Position numbers and translations under genes: made by a program. The notes below the pieces were generated by a model. That model ran no database searches and was not told the DNA's origin. It saw only the letters and a program-made list of their open reading frames with translations. Positions 6,445-13,345 of a DNA stretch of 35,601 nucleotides are shown here, piece by piece; within the stretch, counting starts at the first letter, position 1; each line of letters begins with the position of its first letter. Origin of the DNA: a virus; the IMG/VR virus record IMGVR_UViG_3300025889_000411, positions 1 through 35,601 of that record. One strand, written 5' to 3'.

Positions 6445-6876
6445 ATGTGCCCGATCTACGAAACCGAAAAAGACCTACAACGCGAGCAAAGTATCGCCGA
6501 GCGCGTCGCTGCGGCATGGGGCGGCGAAATGGTAAAACTGATACCGCGTTACTCTATTGACTACATTTTCATTCACGAAGGCGAAGCAGCAGCGTGGGTT
6601 GAAATTAAAAGCCGCACGGTAGCAAGCACCACTTATCCCACTTATTACGCCAGTTTGCACACCGTCATGTTTGGTAAGCAAATGGCGGCAGAGACAGGCT
6701 TGCCGTTCTTCTTAATGGTTTCGTGGTCAGACACCATAAAATTTTTGGAAATAACCAAGCGTTATCCAATCAAATATGCAGGCAGAACAGATCGGGGCGA
6801 TGCGTTTGATAAGAACCCCGCGTACATCATTCCAATTGATGAATTTCAAGGGCTAGAAAATGAAAACAATGGGTAG
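6445..6876 (+). CDS. Small PD-(D/E)XK-type nuclease-like protein, 143 aa
   Basis: The core SIDYIFIHEGEAAAWVEIKSR gives a D, then a beta hairpin, then E-x-K, the PD-(D/E)XK signature. A conserved-looking helix with aromatic residues follows (TTYPTYYASLHTVMFGKQMA), then a strand FFLMVSWSD. Similar short proteins are common in phage replication regions and are often labelled endonucleases; a Holliday junction resolvase or single-strand nuclease role is plausible. It sits between the Cro-like gene and the C5 methyltransferase, 5 bases upstream of the latter, so pairing with the methylase is also possible. Substrate unknown. Confidence 0.7.
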   Translation: MCPIYETEKDLQREQSIAERVAAAWGGEMVKLIPRYSIDYIFIHEGEAAAWVEIKSRTVASTTYPTYYASLHTVMFGKQMAAETGLPFFLMVSWSDTIKFLEITKRYPIKYAGRTDRGDAFDKNPAYIIPIDEFQGLENENNG

Positions 6877-6881
6877 GGGCA

Positions 6882-7778
6882 ATGAATGAGCTGGCTCTTT
6901 TCGCAGGCGCTGGTGGTGGAATACTTGGGGGAAAACTGCTTGGATGGAGAACCGTCTGCGCCGTTGAATGGGAACCTTACGCAGCAAGCGTACTTGTCGC
7001 AAGACAAAATGACGGTTTTCTCCCGCCTTTCCCGATTTGGGATGACGTTCAAACCTTTGACGGAAAGCCGTGGAGAGGAATTGTTGACGTTGTATCTGGA
7101 GGGTTTCCCTGCCAAGACATCAGCGCCGCAGGAAAAGGCGCAGGAATCGACGGAGAACGAAGCGGAATGTGGAAAGAAATGGCAAGGATTATTGGCGAAG
7201 TTCGACCACGATTCGCATTTGTGGAGAACAGTCCAATGCTCGTTACTAGAGGACTTGAACGCGTCCTTGCAGACCTTACCGCAATGGGGTACGACAGTCG
7301 GTGGGGGGTTGTATCTGCTGCCGACGTTGGTGCAAACCATAAAAGAGAAAGAATCTGGATTGTGGCTTACTCCAAGCACTGTAGACATACCAATTCGTTC
7401 AGCAGAATCAATGGAAAAAAGGTTGGACTATCGGAAAAAGATCGGTCGCAATGGAGTGGGGGCAGGATGTCTATCAGAACAGGTGGAATGGTCGGGAGCG
7501 GGGAAGCCAGTGGGTTACATAACGAAAGAAAAATGGGGGACACCGAAAGCTCAAGATTCGCGTCATGCTTTGAGAGACAGGGGCAAGGGCAATTTGGGGG
7601 AACAAGTTTCGGGTCTGCACAATGGTGGGAAACTGAACCCAACGTGGGTAGAGTGGCTGATGGGGTGGCCGCTAGGGTGGACAGACTTAAAGCCATTGGA
7701 AACGGACAAGTCCCACTTTGTGCAGCAATAGCTTGGAAAACACTTATAAAAAACATTTGGGAAGATCAAAATGACTGA
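6882..7778 (+). CDS. C5 cytosine-specific DNA methyltransferase
   Basis: 298 residues. Motif I LFAGAGGGILGG (6-17), catalytic PCQ with C77 (GGFPCQDISAAG), ENS at 115-117 (motif VI), HKRERIWIVA (153-162, motif VIII) and a motif X-like RLKAIGNGQVP near the end. It transfers a methyl group from SAM to cytosine C5, probably protecting phage DNA from host restriction. The segment between motif VIII and X, the target-recognition region, is low in recognisable structure and rich in G, S and R. This is where the second frame carries its own sequence. The ATG follows GGTAGGGG; a second ATG in the +1 frame starts 4 bases later. The last 8 bases overlap the Prim-Pol gene. Confidence 0.9.
   Translation: MNELALFAGAGGGILGGKLLGWRTVCAVEWEPYAASVLVARQNDGFLPPFPIWDDVQTFDGKPWRGIVDVVSGGFPCQDISAAGKGAGIDGERSGMWKEMARIIGEVRPRFAFVENSPMLVTRGLERVLADLTAMGYDSRWGVVSAADVGANHKRERIWIVAYSKHCRHTNSFSRINGKKVGLSEKDRSQWSGGRMSIRTGGMVGSGEASGLHNERKMGDTESSRFASCFERQGQGQFGGTSFGSAQWWETEPNVGRVADGVAARVDRLKAIGNGQVPLCAAIAWKTLIKNIWEDQND
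6886..7731 (+). CDS. Overprinted gene inside the methyltransferase gene (+1 frame), 281 aa
   Basis: This frame is open for 281 codons within the methyltransferase gene. Its ATG (6886) lies 4 bases after the methylase ATG (ATGAATGAG), so both starts are served by the same GGGG site. The product is not the Ser/Arg/Cys-rich noise of other shadow frames. It reads as a normal acidic protein, with QALVVEYLGENCLDGEPSAP at the start, LWLTP and KWGTPKAQDSR in the middle, and LNPTWVEWLMGWPLGWTDL at 250-268. From memory, this ending and the repeated W-x-TP-x-A-x-D units recur in phage proteins encoded with or annotated as cytosine methylases. Function unknown; a partner or target-recognition protein for the methylase is one idea. 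Confidence 0.7.
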   Translation: MSWLFSQALVVEYLGENCLDGEPSAPLNGNLTQQAYLSQDKMTVFSRLSRFGMTFKPLTESRGEELLTLYLEGFPAKTSAPQEKAQESTENEAECGKKWQGLLAKFDHDSHLWRTVQCSLLEDLNASLQTLPQWGTTVGGGLYLLPTLVQTIKEKESGLWLTPSTVDIPIRSAESMEKRLDYRKKIGRNGVGAGCLSEQVEWSGAGKPVGYITKEKWGTPKAQDSRHALRDRGKGNLGEQVSGLHNGGKLNPTWVEWLMGWPLGWTDLKPLETDKSHFVQQ

Positions 7779-9732
7779 ACCTGTGTACGAACTACACCCC
7801 AAAATGCTGCTTGATTCGGCGCTGAAATACGCCGAGCGCGGCTTTCGTGTGCTGCCATTACATAGCATCCGAAACAATGCCTGCACTTGCGGCAACAGTG
7901 TGTGCAAATCGCCGGGCAAACATCCGCTGACGCTACATGGGGCAAACGACGCAACGCTCGACCAAACGCGCATTCGTGGCTATTGGTCAGAATATCCATT
8001 CGCCAACATCGGCATTGCGATGGGCGATAACGACATCGTGGCGCTTGACGTAGACACGCGAAACAATGGGCACTTGTCGCTTGAGGCGCTCATTCAACAG
8101 CATGGCCCATTTCCCGACACCGCAGTGCAACGCACTGGCAACGGTTGGCACTACCTATTTCGCGTTGATCCACAAACCATCGCCAATGTGCGTGGGTTGC
8201 TCGCACAGGGCATTGACATCAAGGCTAACGGCTACATCGTGGCAGAGCCTAGCATCCACCACAGCGGTCGCAGGTACGCGTGGGATGAAGGCTTGGATGT
8301 ATTACAGGGCTTCATTCCTGCCCGCGCGCCAGTGTGGTTAGAGCGTCTTATGGTTGAGCACATCGGCGAACGCACAGCCAGTGCGCCTAACCTACCGACC
8401 TTTACGCTGCCCAAACAATTAGCCGAAGCCGCCAACGCGCTTGAGCATTTAGATGCCAATGATTATCACCAGTGGATTGAAGCAGGCATGGCGCTACATG
8501 CCACAGGACTTGGTGACGCAGCCTATCAAGTGTGGGTGGAATGGTCGCAGGAATCTAATAAGTTCGACCACAAGGTGCAGCGCAGCAAGTGGATGAGCTT
8601 CGGGCGCGGTAAATCTGCGGTCACCATAAAAACCCTTTTTTCCCGCGCTCAAGCCGAAGGCTGGGTGAATCCTATGTCGATCAGCAAAACCACAGCGCCG
8701 ACGGTTACGCCCACCACCGCTCAATTCACGGTAGAAACAGGCAATGAATTTGCACGCCGTTTTAAGCCACCACAATACGTTATAGACGGTTTATTGCTGC
8801 GAGGGTACCTGCATGGGTTAACTGGACTGTCGAACGCAGGAAAGACGGCTATAGGGCTTTCAATGGCAGGTTGCGTGGCGCTTGGTCGGTCATTTGGGCA
8901 GCACAAGACAGAACAGGCAAAAGTGCTGTTCCTAGCTGGCGAAAACCCCGAAGACATACGCCTGCGGGTGCGCGGTATGCAAAAGGCATGGTTTCTACCC
9001 GATGGATTTGCCGATCTCACGTTCGCCTTCGCGCGGTTTGATCTTGATGCCAATATGTCGCACCTTGAAGCACTGGCAGAACAACACGGCGGGTTTGGCT
9101 TGGTGATTGTGGATAGTTCTGCGGCTTTTTTTGCCGGTCAGGACGAAAATAGCAATACCGACATGGTCATGCACGCCATCAAACTGCGCCGCTTGACCGA
9201 ACTAGCCGGTCGGCCTGCGGTGATGGTCTTGTGTCATCCAAGCAAATACGCCAGCGGTCACGATGCGCTGATGCCACGCGGCGGCTCGGCGTTTCTAAAT
9301 GAGCTAGACGCGAACCTGACCGCTTTCAAAGATGGCGAAGTAGTGCAGTTAGGCTGGAATAAGGTACGCGGCCCCGCGTTTGATTTTATCGACATGAAAC
9401 TTGAAGTGCACATCCATGATGGGATTAAGACCAATCTAGGCTCGGCGGTCACATCCATCGTTGCCACGGCGGTCGATGCGCGTACCACCGACCAACTACA
9501 GCGACAGCTAGAAGCAGACGAAAATATGTTGCTGCGCGTCATGTTTGATGAACCTAAATTGTCTTTACGCGATTATGCCGAGCGTTTGGGCTGGCACACA
9601 AAGACTGGCCAGCCGTACATTGGCAAGGTTCAGCGGCTTTTTAAAGACCTTGAAAAAGAAAAATTGGTACGCCGTTATCGCAAGCGTTTTGTGCTCACGG
9701 CAGCCGGAAAAAGGGCAAAAGATGAGGGCTAA
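7771..9732 (+). CDS. Primase-polymerase / RecA-like helicase fusion (Prim-Pol, PriCT, AAA_25)
   Basis: 653 residues. Residues 15-185 are a bifunctional primase-polymerase domain: cysteines C38, C40, C45 before PGKHP, catalytic D93-x-D95 (LDVDTRNNG), H127 (GWHYLFR) and GIDIKANGYIVAEPS. About 215-295 is a PriCT-type helical domain (WIEAGMALH). From about 340, GLTGLSNAGKT holds Walker A (352-359), then LFLAGEN and LVIVDSSAAFF (Walker B), a RepA-like AAA_25 helicase fold. A winged-helix tail ends the protein. It should prime and unwind the phage DNA, the only replication protein seen. ATG overlaps the methylase end by 8 bases; GGAAG upstream. It lies directly before the dyad-rich region. Confidence 0.9.
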   Translation: MTEPVYELHPKMLLDSALKYAERGFRVLPLHSIRNNACTCGNSVCKSPGKHPLTLHGANDATLDQTRIRGYWSEYPFANIGIAMGDNDIVALDVDTRNNGHLSLEALIQQHGPFPDTAVQRTGNGWHYLFRVDPQTIANVRGLLAQGIDIKANGYIVAEPSIHHSGRRYAWDEGLDVLQGFIPARAPVWLERLMVEHIGERTASAPNLPTFTLPKQLAEAANALEHLDANDYHQWIEAGMALHATGLGDAAYQVWVEWSQESNKFDHKVQRSKWMSFGRGKSAVTIKTLFSRAQAEGWVNPMSISKTTAPTVTPTTAQFTVETGNEFARRFKPPQYVIDGLLLRGYLHGLTGLSNAGKTAIGLSMAGCVALGRSFGQHKTEQAKVLFLAGENPEDIRLRVRGMQKAWFLPDGFADLTFAFARFDLDANMSHLEALAEQHGGFGLVIVDSSAAFFAGQDENSNTDMVMHAIKLRRLTELAGRPAVMVLCHPSKYASGHDALMPRGGSAFLNELDANLTAFKDGEVVQLGWNKVRGPAFDFIDMKLEVHIHDGIKTNLGSAVTSIVATAVDARTTDQLQRQLEADENMLLRVMFDEPKLSLRDYAERLGWHTKTGQPYIGKVQRLFKDLEKEKLVRRYRKRFVLTAAGKRAKDEG

Positions 9733-9837
9733 GATGGGGGGTATTCTGTATCAACATATCTTTGATGTTTTTGGGTGATACAAAAAGTCGATAGATAGGG
9801 GGGTATGTTTTGGGGGTTTTTGTTGGAAAACATACAT

Positions 9838-9862
9838 AAAAACACGCAGTTAGCGCGTTTTT
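9838..9862 (+). terminator. Probable intrinsic terminator after the Prim-Pol gene
   Basis: AAAAACACGC (9838-9847) pairs with GCGCGTTTTT (9853-9862) with one mismatch and a 5-base loop; five Ts end the stem. The flanking A and T runs would let it work in both directions. It lies about 105 bases past the Prim-Pol stop. Confidence 0.6.
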
Positions 9863-9959
9863 GTATTTGATACGTATCACATCTTTTTGGACAAAAAAAT
9901 ACAAGATTTTGTATTTTATGGTCTTTCTTAAGGGATACGTATCACGATACAGTTGACCA

Positions 9960-9987
9960 AAAAACGGCGTGTTTGCGCGCCGTTTTT
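9960..9987. terminator. Strong intrinsic terminator before the VRR-NUC gene
   Basis: A perfect 10-bp stem AAAAACGGCG (9960-9969) / CGCCGTTTTT (9978-9987) with an 8-base loop. Because the stem is flanked by As on one side and Ts on the other, it is symmetric and should stop transcripts from both strands. It separates the replication operon from the late block, so the late genes probably have their own promoter; I could not find a convincing one in the 34 bases before 10022. Confidence 0.8.
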
Positions 9988-10021
9988 GATGGTCGGAAAT
10001 TGAACGATTGAAAGGATTGAT

Positions 10022-10321
10022 ATGCGCCGAGCAGCAAAGGTAGATGGGAATCATTCTCAAATAGTGCAGGGGTTTAGGAATGCTGGTTGCTCTGTGTTGT
10101 CGCTCGCCGCAATTGGCAAAGGCGTACCCGACTTGCTAATTTCGTTTGGCGGTGTGACGTGGTTGGTGGAAGTCAAAATGCCTAAAGGTAAATTGACCGA
10201 CGACCAAACGCGGTTTCTAACCGGCTGGACAGGATGCCACGCCATCGTCACCGATCAGGTCGGCGTTGAACACGTCGTGCAATCAATGCTCGCGCAATCA
10301 ATGTCATTGACAAAAACATAA
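10022..10321 (+). CDS. VRR-NUC domain nuclease, 99 aa
   Basis: A stand-alone VRR-NUC protein of the PD-(D/E)XK superfamily. The core is GKGVPDLLISFGGVTWLVEV then KMPKGKLTDDQTRFL: PD at 37-38, E and K of E-x-K in VEVKMPKG, and Q in the following helix. Single-domain phage VRR-NUC proteins can resolve branched DNA. It stands first in the late block after a strong terminator, with AAAGGA ahead of the ATG. A role in resolving replication or recombination intermediates before packaging fits its place. Confidence 0.88.
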   Translation: MRRAAKVDGNHSQIVQGFRNAGCSVLSLAAIGKGVPDLLISFGGVTWLVEVKMPKGKLTDDQTRFLTGWTGCHAIVTDQVGVEHVVQSMLAQSMSLTKT

Positions 10322-10343
10322 AAAGGTTCAGAATTCGATTGCA

Positions 10344-10363
10344 TTTCCTTAAAAACAAGGAAA
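10344..10363 (+). promoter_or_regulatory. Hairpin that hides the ribosome site of the DUF5856 gene
   Basis: TTTCCTT (10344-10350) pairs with AAGGAAA (10357-10363) around a 6-base A-rich loop. The right arm contains the AAGGA Shine-Dalgarno sequence of the TTG-started gene at 10368. If the stem forms, translation would be reduced until a ribosome or protein opens it. Confidence 0.5.
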
Positions 10364-10367
10364 AATC

Positions 10368-10727
10368 TTGGAAAAATACGTTACAAACTTTCTTTTGGCG
10401 TTATTGCATAGCGGCACCAATACGCATCTCATGCACTGGGCAACTGATAGCTACGCCAAGCACGTTGCGCTCGGCACATATTATGATTCCATTATCGACT
10501 TGGTGGACGCATACGCCGAAGCCTACATGGGCAAGTACGGACAACTAAAAAAGTTTCCGTCCGAATATCACCAACACGATGACCCTGTGCGTTACCTTGT
10601 CTCAGTTAACAAATTTGTCGGTGATGTGCGCGGCAAACTACCGCAAGATTCCGAACTCAACCAACTTGTAGACAACATTCAAGAACTTTTGGACACAACA
10701 ATTTACAAACTTAAATATCTTAAATAA
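10368..10727 (+). CDS. DUF5856 / Dps-like ferritin-fold protein, 119 aa
   Basis: The segment THLMHWATDSYAKHVALGTY then YDSIIDLVDAYAEAYMGKYG is characteristic of DUF5856 phage proteins, which resemble the first helix pair of Dps/ferritin (H-x2-HW, D and E positions). The start must be TTG at 10368: AAGGA lies 6 bases upstream and there is no ATG before residue 22. The Shine-Dalgarno sits in a hairpin. Its stop overlaps the next ATG (TAATG). Homologues occur in T4-like and other phages; the role is unknown, and whether it binds metal or DNA cannot be told from sequence. Confidence 0.75.
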   Translation: MEKYVTNFLLALLHSGTNTHLMHWATDSYAKHVALGTYYDSIIDLVDAYAEAYMGKYGQLKKFPSEYHQHDDPVRYLVSVNKFVGDVRGKLPQDSELNQLVDNIQELLDTTIYKLKYLK

Positions 10728-11095
10728 TGGCAGACCCCACAAAACTTGCCGCAGCATTACAGTTTTATTCAACTCAACAAGGAATTGATCCTTTTGGTTT
10801 GCGGCACAGCGGTGAGGGCGTAAAAGGCAAAGGCTATTTTGGCGCTTTGCCACACAAAGAAGGCGGCGTATCTACTGAGATTTCTGCGGAAAGCGACATC
10901 AACGGCAAAAACGTAGAACACCCATTGATTGTGCCAACACTTAGCGCAAGCGAAATTGAGCATTTATTGGCAGGCAACGAACCAACAGAATCTATTTACA
11001 AAAAAGCTACAGAACACGCAGCAAGCAGAATCGGCAAAGGTATGAACCCATTTGCACAACCTAACGAATTGCGTTATCCATTACCAAGAGAATAA
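10727..11095 (+). CDS. Conserved phage protein with GYFG / TEIS domain, 122 aa
   Basis: The order GKGYFGAL, GGVSTEIS, HPLIVPTLSASEIEHLL and a C-terminal AASRIGKGMNPF makes up a compact domain that I recall from many phage structural regions, often inside large virion or polyvalent proteins and sometimes alone as here. Its function is not established. Coupled by TAATG to the DUF5856 gene. Probably late; might be a minor virion or injected protein. Confidence 0.7.
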   Translation: MADPTKLAAALQFYSTQQGIDPFGLRHSGEGVKGKGYFGALPHKEGGVSTEISAESDINGKNVEHPLIVPTLSASEIEHLLAGNEPTESIYKKATEHAASRIGKGMNPFAQPNELRYPLPRE

Positions 11096-11097
11096 CC

Positions 11098-11265
11098 ATG
11101 CCATCACACTCACCGGCACAAGCACGAATGATGGCTGCGGCAGCGCACAACCCCGAATTCGCAAAGAAAGTGGGCGTGCCAGTTGCCGTTGCGAAAGAGT
11201 TTAATCAAGCGGACAAAGGCAAACGATTGGCTGAAGCCATGAAAAAGATGTCTTATCGCAAATAG
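11098..11265 (+). CDS. Small conserved phage protein, 55 aa
   Basis: ATG 11098 to TAG 11263-11265 encodes MPSHSPAQARMMAAAAHNPE then FAKKVGVPVAVAKEFNQADK and a basic helical end. The HNP-x-FAKKVG(I/V)P-x-V-x-KEF-x-x-ADKG pattern is a common small phage protein in diverse tailed phages, function unknown. It starts 2 bases after the previous stop and precedes the terminase genes. Confidence 0.75.
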   Translation: MPSHSPAQARMMAAAAHNPEFAKKVGVPVAVAKEFNQADKGKRLAEAMKKMSYRK

Positions 11266-11287
11266 AGATAAAGAGCGACACAAAACG

Positions 11288-11566
11288 ATGGCAAAAGGAA
11301 TAAAGACCGGCGGTGGATCACGACAAGGCATTCCTAACAAAGCTACGCAGGATGTAAGGGCAGCCATTGCACTTATCGCACAACGCAATGTAGAGCGTTT
11401 TGAGGGCTGGATTAACCAAGTCGCTGAACAAGACCCCGCAAAAGCGGCTGATCTGTATTTGAAAGCAATCGAGTATCACATCCCTAAATTGGCGCGCACT
11501 GAGATGAGTGGGCCTGACGGAGCACCACAGGCAATGCACATCACATGGTCGGAACCAACAAAATAG
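11288..11566 (+). CDS. Putative terminase small subunit, 92 aa
   Basis: Begins MAKGIKTGGGSRQGIPNKAT and continues with two helices (QDVRAAIALIAQRNVERF, AADLYLKAIEYHIPKLAR). Short proteins with the GG-x-R-x-G-x-PNK start and this helical body sit directly upstream of terL in many podovirus-like phages. They would recognise the packaging site on DNA and regulate the large subunit. The last 22 bases overlap terL. No classic helix-turn-helix can be assigned, so the call rests on order and the N-terminal motif. Confidence 0.7.
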   Translation: MAKGIKTGGGSRQGIPNKATQDVRAAIALIAQRNVERFEGWINQVAEQDPAKAADLYLKAIEYHIPKLARTEMSGPDGAPQAMHITWSEPTK

Positions 11567-12885
11567 TCCTGCCCTATGCGCCACGCTACGCGTTCATGCC
11601 ATTCCATAACCGTACCGAACGCTGGGCGTGTTTGGTCGCGCATCGTCGCGCAGGCAAAACCGTCGCTGCAATCAACGACATCATCCGAGCAGCGATTATG
11701 AGCAAAGACAAAATGCCGTTGTTCGGTTACGTTGCTCCGTATCGCTCGCAAGCAAAATCCGTTGTTTGGGATTATCTCAAGCATTACGCACAGCCCATCA
11801 TGGCTGACAGCAACGAAGCGGAACTGACCGTCACGCTGGTCAACGGCGCAAAAATTCGTTTGTTTGGTGCTGACAATGCAGACGGCATTCGCGGGTTAGG
11901 CTTTTCGGGCGTTTACTTGGATGAATACGGTGATTTCAAACCAAGCGTGTTTGGTAACGTTATCCGACCAGCGCTATCCGATAAGCAGGGCTGGTGCGTG
12001 TTTGGCGGTACGCCGAAAGGCAAGAATCAGTTTTGGTCGATCTACTCAACCGCACAACGCAGCAAGGGCGAATGGTTTCATCTGACACTGCCCGCCAGCA
12101 AGTCAGGACTGCTACCCGATAGCGAATTGGCAGCCGCGCGCGCACAGCTATCCGAAGATCAATATCTGCAAGAATACGAATGCTCATTTGAGGCGGCGAT
12201 TCTTGGCGCGTTCTACGGCAAGGAATTGCGCGAGGCAGATGACGAAGGTCGCATCACTACAGTCGAATATCAGTTCGAGCTACCAGTGCACACCGCATGG
12301 GATTTGGGCTACCGCGATGACACGGCGATTTGGTTCTATCAAGTCATCGCAGGCGAAATCCACGTCATTGACTATTTCGCAGTATCAGGCGCAAACATCG
12401 CCGAACTTGCCGATGTCATCAAGTCAAAACCCTATAAGTATGGCAAGCACTATTTGCCGCACGACGCAAAAGCAAAGACGTTGGCAGCACAAGGCAAATC
12501 CATCATCGAACAACTTGCCGAGCATCTTGGCATCTCATCGCTCAAGATCGTGCCCGACCTGTCAGTGCAAGACGGTATTCAAGCCGTGCGGCAGATGTTA
12601 CCGCGCGTGTGGTTTGATGCCGACAACTGTCACGAAGGCATTGAGGCGCTGCGTCAATACCAGCGCGAGTACGATGAGGATAAAAAAGCATTTAGACAAA
12701 CGCCACGCCACGATTGGACATCTCACCCAGCAGACGCTTTCAGGATGCTCGCAATCGCGTGGCGTGCCGAACCAAAAGTTAAAGCACCCGATACAATTCG
12801 CCCGCTGATCGTCGGGCCGCAGAATACGGTCACACTAAACGATATGTGGGCAACCACCAAATCACAAAGGAGTAGCAGAATATGA
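11545..12885 (+). CDS. terL: Terminase large subunit
   Basis: 446 residues. ATPase: Walker A AHRRAGKT (32-39), Walker B VYLDEYGDF with D126 and E127, then the coupling-type FGGTPKGKNQF (153-163). Nuclease (RNase H fold): AWDLGYRDDTAIWF with D253 and D258/D259, and a later acidic HDWTSHPADAFRM that supplies the last metal ligand. It pumps DNA into the prohead through the portal and cuts it. ATG overlaps the small subunit gene; its stop overlaps the next start as ATGA. The circular assembly is compatible with headful or cohesive-end packaging, which cannot be separated here. Confidence 0.95.
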   Translation: MVGTNKIVLPYAPRYAFMPFHNRTERWACLVAHRRAGKTVAAINDIIRAAIMSKDKMPLFGYVAPYRSQAKSVVWDYLKHYAQPIMADSNEAELTVTLVNGAKIRLFGADNADGIRGLGFSGVYLDEYGDFKPSVFGNVIRPALSDKQGWCVFGGTPKGKNQFWSIYSTAQRSKGEWFHLTLPASKSGLLPDSELAAARAQLSEDQYLQEYECSFEAAILGAFYGKELREADDEGRITTVEYQFELPVHTAWDLGYRDDTAIWFYQVIAGEIHVIDYFAVSGANIAELADVIKSKPYKYGKHYLPHDAKAKTLAAQGKSIIEQLAEHLGISSLKIVPDLSVQDGIQAVRQMLPRVWFDADNCHEGIEALRQYQREYDEDKKAFRQTPRHDWTSHPADAFRMLAIAWRAEPKVKAPDTIRPLIVGPQNTVTLNDMWATTKSQRSSRI

Positions 12886-13187
12886 GCGGCGTATCTTATC
12901 CCTATGCTTATGCATACGAAACCGTTGCAGCATCACAGACCGCGCAGGTCTTGGGCGGCACAGGTGCAGTCGGCGATTACTTGCATCGCATCGTTGTGAC
13001 GGTTAGCACCGCGCTAACTGGCACTGTCACCATCTTGGATGGCTCAACATCTATTGCTGTTGTGCCTGCTAGCACAACGATTGGCGTTTATAGCATTGAG
13101 CTAAACATGCGCTCGGCTACCGGTGCGTGGAAAGTCACGACAGGCGCAGGTGTATCGGTTATCGGCGTGGGCATCTTCTCGGCATGA
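12882..13187 (+). CDS. Small structural-type protein, 101 aa
   Basis: A beta-rich, Ser/Thr/Val-rich protein (VTVSTALTGTVTILDGSTSI, ATTIGVYSIEL, GAGVSVIGVGIFSA), looking like a small head-decoration or tail-attachment domain. Acidic and lysine-poor. ATGA-coupled to terL and followed with TGATG by the next gene. No named family; expected to be a virion protein by composition and place. Confidence 0.6.
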   Translation: MSGVSYPYAYAYETVAASQTAQVLGGTGAVGDYLHRIVVTVSTALTGTVTILDGSTSIAVVPASTTIGVYSIELNMRSATGAWKVTTGAGVSVIGVGIFSA

Positions 13188-13345
13188 TGAATAAGCCGGG
13201 GCTATACGCCAATATCTTAGCCAAGCAGGAGCGGATCAAACACGGTTCGGGCGAACGTATGCGTAAGCCCGGCGAACCGGGCGCACCGACCGCAAAAGCG
13301 TTCCGTGAATCAGCTAAGACAGTTAAACCGGAAAACAAGAAATGA
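13187..13345 (+). CDS. Small conserved phage protein, 52 aa
   Basis: Start at ATG 13187 (TGATG with the previous stop); ATG 13184 is equally possible and the longer frame to 13127 is not. It reads MNKPGLYANILAKQERIKHG then SGERMRKPGEPGAPTAKAF. The Y-x-NI-x-AK, SGE-x-MRKPG and PTA-x-AF motifs mark a small phage protein found widely near portal or terminase genes, function unknown. Very basic. The end overlaps the DUF6321-type gene as ATGA. Confidence 0.75.
   Translation: MNKPGLYANILAKQERIKHGSGERMRKPGEPGAPTAKAFRESAKTVKPENKK

Larger units (their letters stand above)
9733..10021. other. Dyad-rich non-coding region, candidate origin or control region
   Basis: There is no credible gene in these 289 bases. 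The motif TGATAC/GTATCA occurs at 9747-9753 (TGTATCA), 9776-9782 (TGATACA), and twice inside palindromes, 9868-9879 (TGATACGTATCA) and 9934-9943 (GATACGTATC). The two palindromes share GATACGTATCAC and lie 65 bases apart. Hairpins GTATGTTTT/AAAACATAC (9803-9811/9827-9835) and AAAATACAA/TTGTATTTT (9896-9904/9909-9917) and two terminator-like stems complete it. The region is AT-rich. Position after the Prim-Pol gene suits an origin; binding sites for a regulator or an antisense/termination region are alternatives. Confidence 0.55.

Noticed and set aside
6846-7388. 180-codon minus-strand frame under the methylase
   Set aside because: Cys/Ser-rich shadow of a locus already coding in two plus frames; no ribosome site and no family resemblance.
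9695-10060. 121-codon minus-strand frame across the dyad region
   Set aside because: Runs through two terminators and the repeats; composition reflects AT-rich non-coding DNA.
12188-12808. 206-codon plus-strand frame inside terL
   Set aside because: Arg/Ser/Cys/Gln-rich product with no plausible start site; terL motifs account for this DNA.
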